This document shows, one piece after another, positions 1 through 9,598 of a stretch of DNA of 64,000 nt. A program made the translations under genes and the position numbers. Source of the DNA: Cunninghamia lanceolata (lineage: Eukaryota; Streptophyta; Pinopsida; Cupressales; Cupressaceae); NCBI GenBank assembly GCA_027924645.1, contig BSBN01000445.1:8353001-8417000 (forward strand), written 5' to 3'. Positions within the stretch are counted from its first letter, which is position 1. The number at the start of each line of letters is the position of its first letter. The notes beneath the pieces are model-generated. The model was not told the origin of the DNA, did no database searches, and saw only the letters and a program-made list of their open reading frames with translations.

Positions 1-1224
1 AGATCACCCTATTTTACAACCTATAGCCTTAGTGGTTTGCTTGAGGTCAAGCAAAACATTCCCAGACACTGTTTTAAGTATATCCCTATGTTATGTTATC
101 CTTATGATCATTATGCAGACTTGAACTTGGTTAATTAGTATATGGAGATATGATTATGATATGATGAAATTGTATGTTATATGTGGGAATGTATGGATTA
201 TTAAGAATGTTTGTGTTGATTTTGGTTGGTAGTATTTTGTACATGTTCAATGGACTAACCTTGCAGCTAAAGGAGAGAGGTCTGTCACCCGCAGCAAGCA
301 GGCCTACAGCCACAACATTTCCAGGCGTAGGGCAAGGGAGATTCCAATATTGATTAAGTGCAGTAACCATGGCTAAGGACACTCAATGGAGAGAATCATG
401 CATCATGATAGATGATCAATAAAGGTGATTGGAAGCTTGGAGGACTCTGTTACAATTTGAAGACTAATGGGACTGATTCAATCGACCCATGTTCCCCTGT
501 TTCAGCAGAGAGTTCTAGTTTTATTAGAACACTTTCTTCCTTCTTTTCATGTTAGCATTGTTAGCATTCATTACACTCTAGTTCATGCAGAGTGGTGTTT
601 TATGTTTTCAGTTAATAAACCTATTTGAATAACTCCCCCGTACCTATATTATGGTTCGGTGGTTGAGATAGAAGTTAGTTTTTTAAGTTCAGCTTTGAAT
701 AAGTTTTTGCTCTACCACAGATCTAGCTATCTGAATCTTTCTGGATTATGTATACAATGTAAATTGATCATGAATTATGAATATTACAGTTGAGCTAGAT
801 TGTATGTGATTTGAAAAGATTGTACAATTATATGTTGGAGTTAATATGATTGTGTTTATTTGGAAAAGTTAGATTTGAGTTTAAATAGTGAGGCAATCAC
901 TTGAGCAAAGGCCACTTAGGATAACTGACCTTCCTCCATTTCTTGTATGTTTAATTGTTGTAGCAATTAATTTATGAATACAAGATCCAGTAGATACTTA
1001 GAGTTGTTTTAGTTGTGATACTCCAGAGGATAGGAACAATTGTCATTAATTTCTTTAACCTGTTGTTATAGTTTTACATTATAAAATATCCGTAGCAATT
1101 GTAGGAGCATTACTTTTCTTTGTTCATAAGTAGCTTAATTTAGTAGATAAGTTATACAGTCTAATCCCTAGAAGCACATATAGTGCAAGTGCCATCGCAA
1201 GTCTTCAAGACATGGTTGATAATT
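1..1224. other. Left flank of the LARD insertion; possible 3' end of a host gene
   Basis: No retroelement domain, LTR terminus or PBS is visible in this stretch. It ends in TAATT (1220-1224), the left target-site copy of the LARD. With the LARD removed, this DNA would join 26598 onward, where a minus-strand gypsy integrase ends, so part of it may be the 3' portion of that gypsy element. No copy of the gypsy LTR (as at 37341-38497) is found here. The first 620 bases resemble an intron, a last exon and a 3' UTR (separate entry). The rest (about 640-1220) is AT-rich with no feature I can support. Confidence 0.4.
267..376 (+). other. Candidate terminal coding exon with 3' UTR
   Basis: A T-rich, intron-like stretch ends in TTGCAG (261-266). 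The sequence that follows is GC-richer and opens a frame (first full codon at 269) of 35 codons, rich in Arg, Lys and Ser, ending at TAA (374-376). Downstream lie two AATAAA polyadenylation-signal matches at 418-423 and 614-619. A second frame from 267 is also open for about 29 codons. I do not recognise the protein. The arrangement looks like a last exon plus 3' UTR of a host gene entering from the left. It is too short to be sure, and chance or retroelement UTR is a real alternative. Confidence 0.2.
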
Positions 1225-2266
1225 TGTCATGTCTCAAACTTTCATACTATTTGTGGTTACTTTTTGTAGAAATAATCTATGGATAATTATGTGTGTTAGA
1301 TAGATAATTTATTATTTTGAAAGATGAATGATTATTGGAAAGATGTAATGAAATGAATGTAATATTTATGTTGGTAATGCTTTGGCTATTTGGTTACTAA
1401 TCTATTAACAAGAAATTGGAGTTTACTATGAGTTGCAAGTTGTCGAAGACAAGGGGGTGGTTGAGGTAAAGGAGACTAGCATCCTGGCAGTGTTAAGATG
1501 GAGGGATATCATTCACACACTTCACGTAGTGACATGTAGCTGCATATGTTTGCATATTGAATGATTTAATAGTTTAATTTAAATTGCATTTTTATTTTAT
1601 TTAAATTATATGATTTTATTGCATAGTTAGTTAATGATGATTTAATTAGATTACTAATTCATTATTATTTGAATATCGTGAGTGTTTAGAAAATAGAATA
1701 ATTGAATTAGTTATTTAATTTGTTTTTATTTATAGAACAATCATATTCTATTTAATTATTACTTTTATAGATACATTGTGATAAATATGTAAATTGTTTT
1801 AATAATATTTTTGAACTAGAAATAGAAGAAAACATGATTTTGAAACAAAAAACTTAATTTAGGAAAAGAAAAGCTCTAGAAAATGAAACACTTGAGGAAG
1901 AGGAAACAATAAAAAAGGAGTTATAATTCATTTCTTGCTCACCAAAACTCTTATTTAACATCTTCCATTCTCAAAAAGAGAGGAAGCTCTTCATCTCTAA
2001 AAATTGCATTCAAAACAAAAAGAAATTGTGGAAGCAATTTTGGGACAAAAAGAGGGAACAGTTCAAATCAGGAAGCCGCTGTAAAAATCTATGGGAATCA
2101 AGCATTCAATTGGATAGGGAGTGAATTCTAGGTTCTTATTTTAGATCATCTATGGCTATGTATGTGTATGAATCTTCTTCTTATGTGCAAAAACCATGAT
2201 CCTCTGTCTATATATATAGAAATACATGCAACTGGTTGTAGCTTTATAAAAGAAATGTTTTGTTTT

Positions 2267-2270
<4 letters not shown>

Positions 2271-2312
<42 letters not shown>
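2271..2312. repeat. (CA)21 microsatellite
   Basis: Uninterrupted CA dinucleotides, in the first copy of the duplicated LTR segment. At the matching place the right LTR (about 24540-24555) has only a short TA run. Confidence 0.97.
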
Positions 2313-2315
<3 letters not shown>

Positions 2316-2336
2316 TAAGATCAATATATATGTATA

Positions 2337-2452
2337 TTGGATCGACTGTATTTTACATTGGATTGATTGTATATTATATTGGGTCAACTGTATTTTACAT
2401 TAGATCTATTGTATGCATGTTGGATCGACTGTATTGCATTATGAATTGACTG
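2337..2452. repeat. Degenerate minisatellite, unit about 22 bp
   Basis: Repeated variants of GGATCGACTGTATTTTACATT in head-to-tail order. The same array occurs at 3397-3596 in the duplicate copy and at 24558-24794 in the right LTR, with differing numbers of units. It is a property of the LTR family. Short ORFs read across it are not genes. Confidence 0.75.
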
Positions 2453-3328
2453 CACATTTTTAATGAAAAGATTGTTGCAAATGGCACTAAGGTCATCGTA
2501 GGCAATATATGGTGCGGCATCACCAAATGGTGTCGCAGCCCCTTTGGGGACTGCGACCCCATTTGGGGCGTCAGCCCTATTTCATTTTCTGTTTATCATT
2601 GTCAGTTTCAATTTAAATGTTTGTAATCTCTTCCTTGCATTATGTTAATTTTATACCTGAAACCCTCTAAATATATAATATTTAGCATAAAATTGATATC
2701 ACTGCTCTTGTTGTGCTTGGGCGCTGACAGTCTCCCGAACATTAGTTTATTTGGTAATGAATATATATATATATATTCATACGAATTTCATTTCCTCTGC
2801 ATATAGATATATTGACTGTAATTTTTATTGTCTAGAAACAGAATGGTTTATGACTGTATTCGATTATATCATTTGATAACTTATCATTTTTCTCTGCCTA
2901 TAGATATATATTAACTGTAATTTTTATTGTCTAGAAACAAAATGATTTATGACTGTATTCGATTATATCATTTGATATAGATATATTGCATAAATTTTTT
3001 ATTGTCTGGAAACATAATGGTTTATGACTGTATTCAATTATATCATTCGATAATTTAGTTTTACAATTATATGTATGTATGTATGTATGTTCGTATTGGT
3101 TGTGTCTATTAGAAAATGTATATGCTAGGACATAAATACAATGCTGAGTTGAATTTAACTGTCAAAATTGAATTATATATATGAATTCTAGGTTCTTATT
3201 TTAGATCATCTATGGCTATGTATGTGTATGAATCTTCTTCTTATGTGCAAAAACCATGATCCTCTGTCTATATATATATAGAAATACATGCAACTGGTTG
3301 TAGCTTTGTAAAAGAAATGTTTTGTTTT

Positions 3329-3332
<4 letters not shown>

Positions 3333-3372
<40 letters not shown>
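3333..3372. repeat. (CA)20 microsatellite
   Basis: Counterpart of the 2271-2312 array in the second copy of the tandem duplication. It differs by one unit, so the microsatellite predates the duplication. Confidence 0.97.
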
Positions 3373-3376
<4 letters not shown>

Positions 3377-3396
3377 AAGATCAATATATATGTATA

Positions 3397-3596
3397 TTGG
3401 ATCGACTGTATTTTACATATTGTAAGTTATATCGGATCGACTGTATGTTATAATGAATCAACTGTATTCTATGTTGGATCGACTATATTTTACATTGGAT
3501 TGATTGTATATTATATTGGGTTGACTGTATTTTACATTAGATCTATTGTATGCAGGTTGGATTGACTGTATTGCATTATGAATTGACTGCACATTT
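3397..3596. repeat. Degenerate minisatellite, second LTR copy
   Basis: Same TTGGATCGACTGTATTTTACA-type units as at 2337-2452, with additional units here (including GGATCGACTGTATGTTATAATG variants). It is followed by the GC-rich block CCCCTTTGGGGACTGCGACC at about 3675-3695. Confidence 0.72.
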
Positions 3597-4895
3597 TTAA
3601 TGAAAAGATTGTTGCAGATGGCACTAAGGCCATCATAGGCAGTATATGGTGCGGTGTCACCAAATGATGCCGCAGCCCCTTTGGGGACTGCGACCCCATT
3701 TGGGGTGTCAGCCCTATTTCATTTTCTATTTATCATTGTTAGTTTCAATTCAAATGTTTGTAATCTCTTCCTTGCATTATGTTAATTTTATACCTGAAAC
3801 CCTCTAAATATATAATATTTAGCATAAAATTGATATCACTGCTCTTGTTGTGCTTGGGCGCTGACAGTCTCCGAACATTAATTTATTTGATTATATATAT
3901 ATATACAAATTTCATTTCCTCTGCATATAGATATATTGACTGTAATTTTGATTGTCTAGAAACAGAATGGTTTATGACTGTATTCGATTATATCTTTTGA
4001 TAACTTAGCATTTTTCTCTGCCTATAGATATATATTGACTGTAATTTTTATTGTCTAGAAATAAAATGATTTATGACTATATTCAATTATATCATTTGAT
4101 ATAGATATATTGACTGAAATTTTTATTGTCTGGAAACAGAATGGTTTATGACTGTATTTGATTATATCATTCGATAATTTAGTTTTACAATTATATATAT
4201 ATGTATGTATGTTCGTATTGGTTGTGTTTATTGGAAAATGTATATGCTGGGACAGAAATACAATGTTGAGTTGAATTTAATTATCAAAATTGAATTTTAT
4301 ATATATATATTGTCTGAAATCAAATTTATTGTACTGCAGAAAAAGAAATATTCTTTCTATTTTATATTTGCACCGATGAAAATGACTTGTATGAACTTTT
4401 GAATTATTGAGTTCTTGATAAATGTTATTTTTACATTTCACTTGGAAAAACTAACAATATATCAAATTCCTTGATTTATGAAAGAAATGCATTATGTTTA
4501 ACTGGTAGATCATCACATAGATTAGGAAAAATTGAGATAAAAATAGTAAACTTTCTAACAAGCAAACCAGTGAAATCAATTGAACAATGGAAATAATGTT
4601 TGAATTCGAAATATAGATATTTATGACTATGGAAAACCAAACTTAGGAAAACTATGCTTTGTGTATTTTTGGTAAAGTACGAACTTTTGAGACAGGATGT
4701 CGAATGTGGGCTCCTAAAGACGATAGTTTTACTTTTTCTAAAACTATCATTTTATTAATTGCTTAGCCAAGCTACTATAACATTGAAACATATGGATTTG
4801 TTTAAAAGCCTAGAACTATATTTGTCTCTGCCACATCATGTTTGCAAGAGTTTATGTCATTCTAGGATTAGGATGCATAAAGGCAACATGCACGC

Positions 4896-7223
4896 GATTG
4901 GTTTTTCTTCTGAATCAGCATTAGGGTTTGTCAGTTCTAATGCATAGGCAGATTCAGCTAACAAAATACAGGAGGTTGCGTGAGCTCCTCCCCTTCACTT
5001 CTGGTTCTGCTGCACCAAGGGGGGTGTCCCTATTTGATAAAGATATGACCTTGATTAGTTCAAGTGACAGAAAGATTTAACTTGACAACAACAGGCAGAA
5101 TACCCTCACGTATGGACCAAGATCTAAATGATAGATCGCAAGATGGCACTTTCTTGGACATATATGACTGGTTATGGATGAAGGTATGCAGGGGTTTCCT
5201 ACTCCTACTCCTACAACTAACAGGTGGAAGTATGAAATGGTTTGATTTGATATTTGGATTTATGGGACTTTCCTAGACCCTTTGAACAGACAGATTCCCA
5301 AACCAGTGCCTTATCTGGGCAGCAGAGTCAAATCTACAAATGTAAATGTTTCCCTATGACAACATGAATTCATATCCAGAGGACTTGAGTAAAATATTAC
5401 TACCTAACAGCAATATGTCCAAGAAAAAGTATTACCTATGATCATACTTAATAGATCCTATGATGCAATCTATTTTCCTTTGTATCTGATCAAAAGCCTA
5501 TTTAACTACTCCTTGAGCAGATGCAAGAAATCAGAAACATAGTACAACAAGTATATACTAAAAAACTTGGAAGCCCTTGACAACCTTGTTTGAAAGGAAA
5601 ACAAATAACATACAGGAGACAATCCTAAACAATACACACCACAAGTGTTTTTCATTTAAAATCAATCTGCATAGAAAATCATCATACAGGAAATTGCCAC
5701 TTACAAGACAAGAATGAATGATACACCAAAATAAGGACCAAATCTGCAACAAAATGTCTTTCAAAATGTGAACACTTTATGTTCAGAGTTAGAGCAAAAG
5801 GCCCCAAAGACATCCAACCCATGTAGAATGGCCATGGATTCCTTTTTCAAGGAGCACACAAGCTTCCGGCCACCTACACACTGACAGACTTCATAAATGT
5901 AGAGATCATCCTCCCTAGATTTTTAAAGAAACAATCAGATCATCATAAATTCCAGTCGTTGAAGCAGTCAAATTCACCATGAAAGCCAGTGGTGCAAGCA
6001 ACCCGGACCTCGAATAAACTGGCAGATGTGACATTCTTTCCATTGCCGTGCAGTAGGTTCGCTAAATGTGGAGAGAACGCGCAAAAGGGCGCCAACTAGA
6101 CAGTTATTTGAAATATTAAATCTTAGTCACAGGATCAGGTTTCAAGTATGCAAGATCAATGGTCAAAACCTGCCTGTCCATTTAAAAAATCCGCATTGGC
6201 ACCTGAACAGTCCATTGCTAGTGGGAACCCACCACGTAGGCAGCCACGATGCATCGTTGAATTTTCAAACCTTGTGAGATCAAAAATCCCACATTCGTCC
6301 TGCAGGGACCCTCCTAACACTTAACAAGCACGGCCGCATGTAAACCAAGTGTCAAGCATTTTGCCCCGCTCGACCCACGAACCCACCGCCAATAGCCTAT
6401 CGGCCAATCCAAAATTTCCCCCGCCGATACACATGTCATCCCGATACAACCGATCGGTGAGAAAACCACTGTCGGCCCAACGCTTTCCACCTTTGCTGAT
6501 GCACCAACTCTCTCTGATGCATATCCTGTCGGCGTGACCACAACCATCGGCCCAACAAAAAGCTTCCCTGTTGATCACACCACATTACGCTGATGGCAAC
6601 TCCATCGGCCAAACACCCAACATCGGCAAGCCACAAAAATCCTCTGCCGATAGCAATACTCCCGCCGACCGCTACACCCCAATCCATCGGCCAAACACCA
6701 CTTTGTCGGTGAACCTCAAACATGTTTGCCTGACACATAAAGTCACCCCGACGCCCAACTTCATCAGCCAAACTCAACGCATCAGAGGAAAATCATCCAG
6801 CCTTGCCGATGCCACATGTTACGCTGATGACACCATAACAGTCGACATGACTTGAACCCTCGGAGCAACCTCCGCCAATCTACCTGATACACTATGTCAT
6901 GTCGATGACCACACAGGCCTGAAAACCTCAAACCATCCGCCATCGGCCAGACAAGCCTCATCGGATCAACTCTCTCCTGCCTGCCCGATGCACCGTGTCA
7001 TCCCGATGAACATCTTGATGACATAAAACTTGATGACCCCGCAGAGATATTAAGGCAACAACCTAGAAAAAGATGATGATGATGATGATCCCCTCCCTCA
7101 GAAATTCATGATAATGCTAAAGAACGCCGAGAGGCTCCAATACTTAGAAATTTTTTAGATTTTTTGGGAAGGTGCCTGCATGAAAAATTGCTCCAAAACT
7201 GACAGTCAATTCAGGTACCAACA
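4896..7223 (-). repeat. 3' LTR of the gag-only element
   Basis: Collinear with 9599-11950: both begin with the TTGGTTTTTCTTCTG block and end with GACAGTCAATTCAGG plus TACCAACA or CACCAACA. By eye a few percent of positions differ. Around 6430 a short stretch present at 11105-11125 is missing. On the minus strand, no good polypurine tract is visible just outside 7223 (the flank there reads CCCCAGACAGAGCCAC), which may mean it has decayed. Confidence 0.85.
6361..7010. repeat. ATCGGC/GCCGAT motif array in the LTR (copy 1)
   Basis: GC- and CpG-rich stretch in an otherwise AT-rich LTR. ATCGGCC/ATCGGCG and GCCGAT/GCCGATG occur over and over, alternating between strands at spacings of roughly 10-30 bases. 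It is not a simple tandem repeat because the spacers differ. The same array is at about 11090-11720 and 61900-62840. Confidence 0.8.
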
Positions 7224-7359
7224 GTGGCTCTGTCTGGGGATGCATGCCTCTTGCAGGCATGGCAAGAACCTCAGAACTTTGGGATGCAGACCAATCCCTT
7301 ATCCATTGGGCACAGAGTCATAAAGCTACAAATCTACATCACCAAACACACTTGATGGC
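7224..7359. other. Non-coding 3' end of the gag-only element's interior
   Basis: Lies between the end of the second ORF and the 3' LTR. It holds a short imperfect palindrome (ATGCATGCCTCTTGCAGGCAT, about 7240-7260). Nothing else is supported. Confidence 0.4.
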
Positions 7360-8460
7360 CTAAGGCCACCAAGAAAAGGAAAACCTATATTTCCCTTTGT
7401 TAAATACCTTGTTTTCATCTGCATACACTGGGTCAAGCCTGAAGATGCTGCCATGATCTGACCATAAGTAACTTTGGTCATTTACATATTCAACCTTCTG
7501 ATTTAGTTTGTCACTGTCAACCCTATGCAAACAACCCTCAGCATCAGGAAACAAGTGGATGCAGTATTTATCAAGCAATGCATACTCAAATGGTATGTAA
7601 CACTTATCATCATTTGCATCAGCAGTATGCATTACAAAGTGATCCCCTAGCTGGACTGAAAACAGGAAACATTCAGAGTCCACCACGCAGCTAGGAAAAA
7701 CAGGGCTCTCTTGATGAGCTGGCATATTAAAGGAAAAGCTTTCGAATTCATAATTGTGCACATCATGTACACAACCAACAACAACACCAAACTAGAAAAG
7801 ATTAGGCTTTGGCACCTCTTTACAATCAGGCACATTTTTACAGTCACTTACCTGATGTATGTTGATTTCTCTTTCATCAGTATGAGAAACAAAATCTAAG
7901 TCAAAAACAACGCTCAAACCTTCACCACACTCAAATAGATCCTCATCACCATATGTGTCAAAAATGGGTGATCCAAGTACATTAGGTTGATCATAATATG
8001 CCATTTGTTCATGGGCAGCAGAACATGCATCTTCATCACCAATGGGTTTCCTTTGTGGAAGAGTATCAACCTGTGTGTCATAAGCAAAACAGTCATTAAA
8101 TAAAAAATAATCATGCTCTGCACTAGCACTTGTTTCAATCTCTGACTGCTCTTCATGATCTCCATGTGTTTGAAAAGAAGGCAATGGTTCACACATGGAA
8201 CTGTTCCTCTGTTTGCTTATATCTTCTCTATCTTGAGTACAATACTCACAATTATCTCCACAAATCCATTCAAAAAGCTGCTCATTGCTGTCCACAACCT
8301 CATTATTGCTTTCATGGCCAAATGCCTTATCATTGCAATGGGAGTCCTCATTAGTCCTTTCACTGGCATCTTCACATGATGCCTTAATCTCTTGGTCATT
8401 TGCAGCTTCACAACCATTTCTCACACCAAGGCCTGGAGATAGATTTCTGCAGGTGCTCAT
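7360..8460 (-). pseudogene. Second ORF of the gag-only element, acidic protein of unknown function, one internal stop
   Basis: One frame runs from ATG at 8460 to the stop at 7360-7362 (about 366 codons), broken by a single TAG at 7792-7794. The N-terminal 220 residues are strongly acidic (many Glu, Asp, Ser) with several Cys and His but no zinc-finger spacing I recognise. The C-terminal part is more hydrophobic and aromatic, ending in SFSWWP. It overlaps the gag ORF by about 50 bases in a different frame, so it could be a frameshift product (gag-C extension) or a separate protein. No protease signature (DSG or DTG) is seen. I do not recognise a family. Confidence 0.55.
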
Positions 8461-9208
8461 TTTTCATTTCTTCTACATTTTCTAAAAAATTGTATGCCAT
8501 TTGCATGCTTGTCACCTTGAATTCCCTCAGTATTGCACTAGAGCCCTTCTCAAAAGCCTCAAAATATATGCCAATAGAGGCTGAAATATTAGGTCTGAAG
8601 TTTTCAGGGATCTGTGAAAGGGCTAGTGCAAACCTATGACTGAAATCAATACATGGCTCCTCATCTTGTTTTCTGATTTTCATTAATTCTGCAACAAGAT
8701 CAGCTGGTTCTTTTGCAAATTCTTTTTTGAAACAGTCAGCAAGCTCATCCCAATAGGCAAAGGATCTCTTTAGAAAGCTCAAATACCAATCTTTTGCTTT
8801 TGCATCAAAGGATCTAACAAAAAACCTCATCCACATATCCTCATCTTTGAATGAATGTTTTTCCATAAAACTGCAAAATTTTTGGATATGTGCACCCCCA
8901 TCACATACACTGTGACCACTAAATCTAGGCATCTGACAGTATATCCTAGCAGGCATACTTTCAACTTTATAATCAACCCATGACAAATCCAGTTGGTCAT
9001 ACAAAGGATCAAAAGGGTTGGCAAGAGGTTTAGCTTTCTAACTGGCAGACACAACAGGGTTATCACTATTCAACTGAGCCTGCCTAGCCTCTAAGAGTAT
9101 CAACCTATTTCTTATCTCTTCTATTCTGTCACATAACATTTCATCCCCCTTTTGACTGAGTATGGGTGAATACATGTTTGGATTCATAAAATTTTCAATC
9201 TTAGACAT
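8408..9208 (-). pseudogene. Gag-like protein of the TR-GAG element, one internal stop
   Basis: ATG at 9208 opens a 266-codon frame (MSKIENFMNP...) interrupted only by TAG at codon 57 (9038-9040). After the stop the frame reads through LYDQLDLSWVDYKVESMPAR and contains a retrotransposon-gag-like core: RYW-type positions are replaced by KDWYLSFL, followed by SFAYWDELADCFKKEFA and a helical ELMKIRKQDEEP segment. The gag core normally assembles the particle around element RNA. The single stop suggests recent inactivation or a degraded copy. There is no CCHC knuckle in this frame. The true start could also lie after the stop, but the in-frame upstream extension makes 9208 the better choice. Confidence 0.65.
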
Positions 9209-9576
9209 CCTTTGTTTGCCTAAGACCTATAACTTCCCCTGGCATCTAACCTATGCAATAAAACAACAAATATAAGGAGAAGAAACTAGGTACCTTTTCT
9301 CATCCAGATACAAAAATATGAACATCTTTTGTCACGTAACATACATCTATCTTTCATGTGCACTTGAATCTTTTTGCAGAGTCGCCACCTCTCCAGAGAG
9401 GATAAAAATTTCAATAGTTGAAAGCTATTTTTCCAGGTTCATTCCACCAGCAGAGCTAGACAAAACTTCACCAGAGGCTGTAAGATATCACTTTTTCTAT
9501 TCACTCCCCAGCAGAGTCGCCGATTCCTGTTGGTGACTCAGATGGGCACAAATATATTCTGTTTTCATCAATTCTC
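9209..9576. other. 5' leader of the gag-only element with a duplicated PBS-like motif
   Basis: Non-coding leader between the PBS and gag on the minus strand. At 9505-9521 it contains TCCCCAGCAGAGTCGCC, nearly identical to the PBS complement at 9577-9594, followed by CGATTCCTGTTGG. A weaker relative, AGAGTCGCCACC, is at about 9378. This suggests a local duplication of the LTR-PBS junction. Confidence 0.6.
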
Positions 9577-9594
9577 TCCCCAGCAGAGTCGCCA
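9577..9594 (-). other. Primer-binding site, tRNA-Arg type
   Basis: On the minus strand it reads TGGCGACTCTGCTGGGGA, four bases inside the LTR edge at 9599. I recall this sequence from Ogre/Tat-lineage gypsy elements, where it pairs with the 3' end of a tRNA-Arg. It fixes the element as minus-strand, with its 5' LTR on the right. Confidence 0.85.
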
Positions 9595-9598
9595 AATG

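Larger units (their letters stand above)
2123..4263 (+). repeat. Tandem duplication (unit about 1060 bp) inside the left LTR
   Basis: The segment starting GAATTCTAGGTTC at 2123 begins again at 3183, and both copies run in parallel through the same landmarks: CA microsatellite, the minisatellite with TTGGATCGACTGT units, the CCCCTTTGGGGACTGCGACC block, and the TTATGACTGTATTCGATTA repeats. The right LTR (24390-25460) has this segment once. The duplication therefore arose in or after the formation of the left LTR. The junction lies in an AT-rich ATATATGAATTC context. Confidence 0.85.

Noticed and set aside
2162..3565. ORFs spanning the CA microsatellites
   Set aside because: The translations are His-Thr runs plus minisatellite; the right LTR lacks the CA tract.
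6314..6855. ORFs on both strands in the gag-only element's LTR
   Set aside because: Same GC-rich array; no domain, and frames are disrupted at 11024-11498 in the sister LTR.
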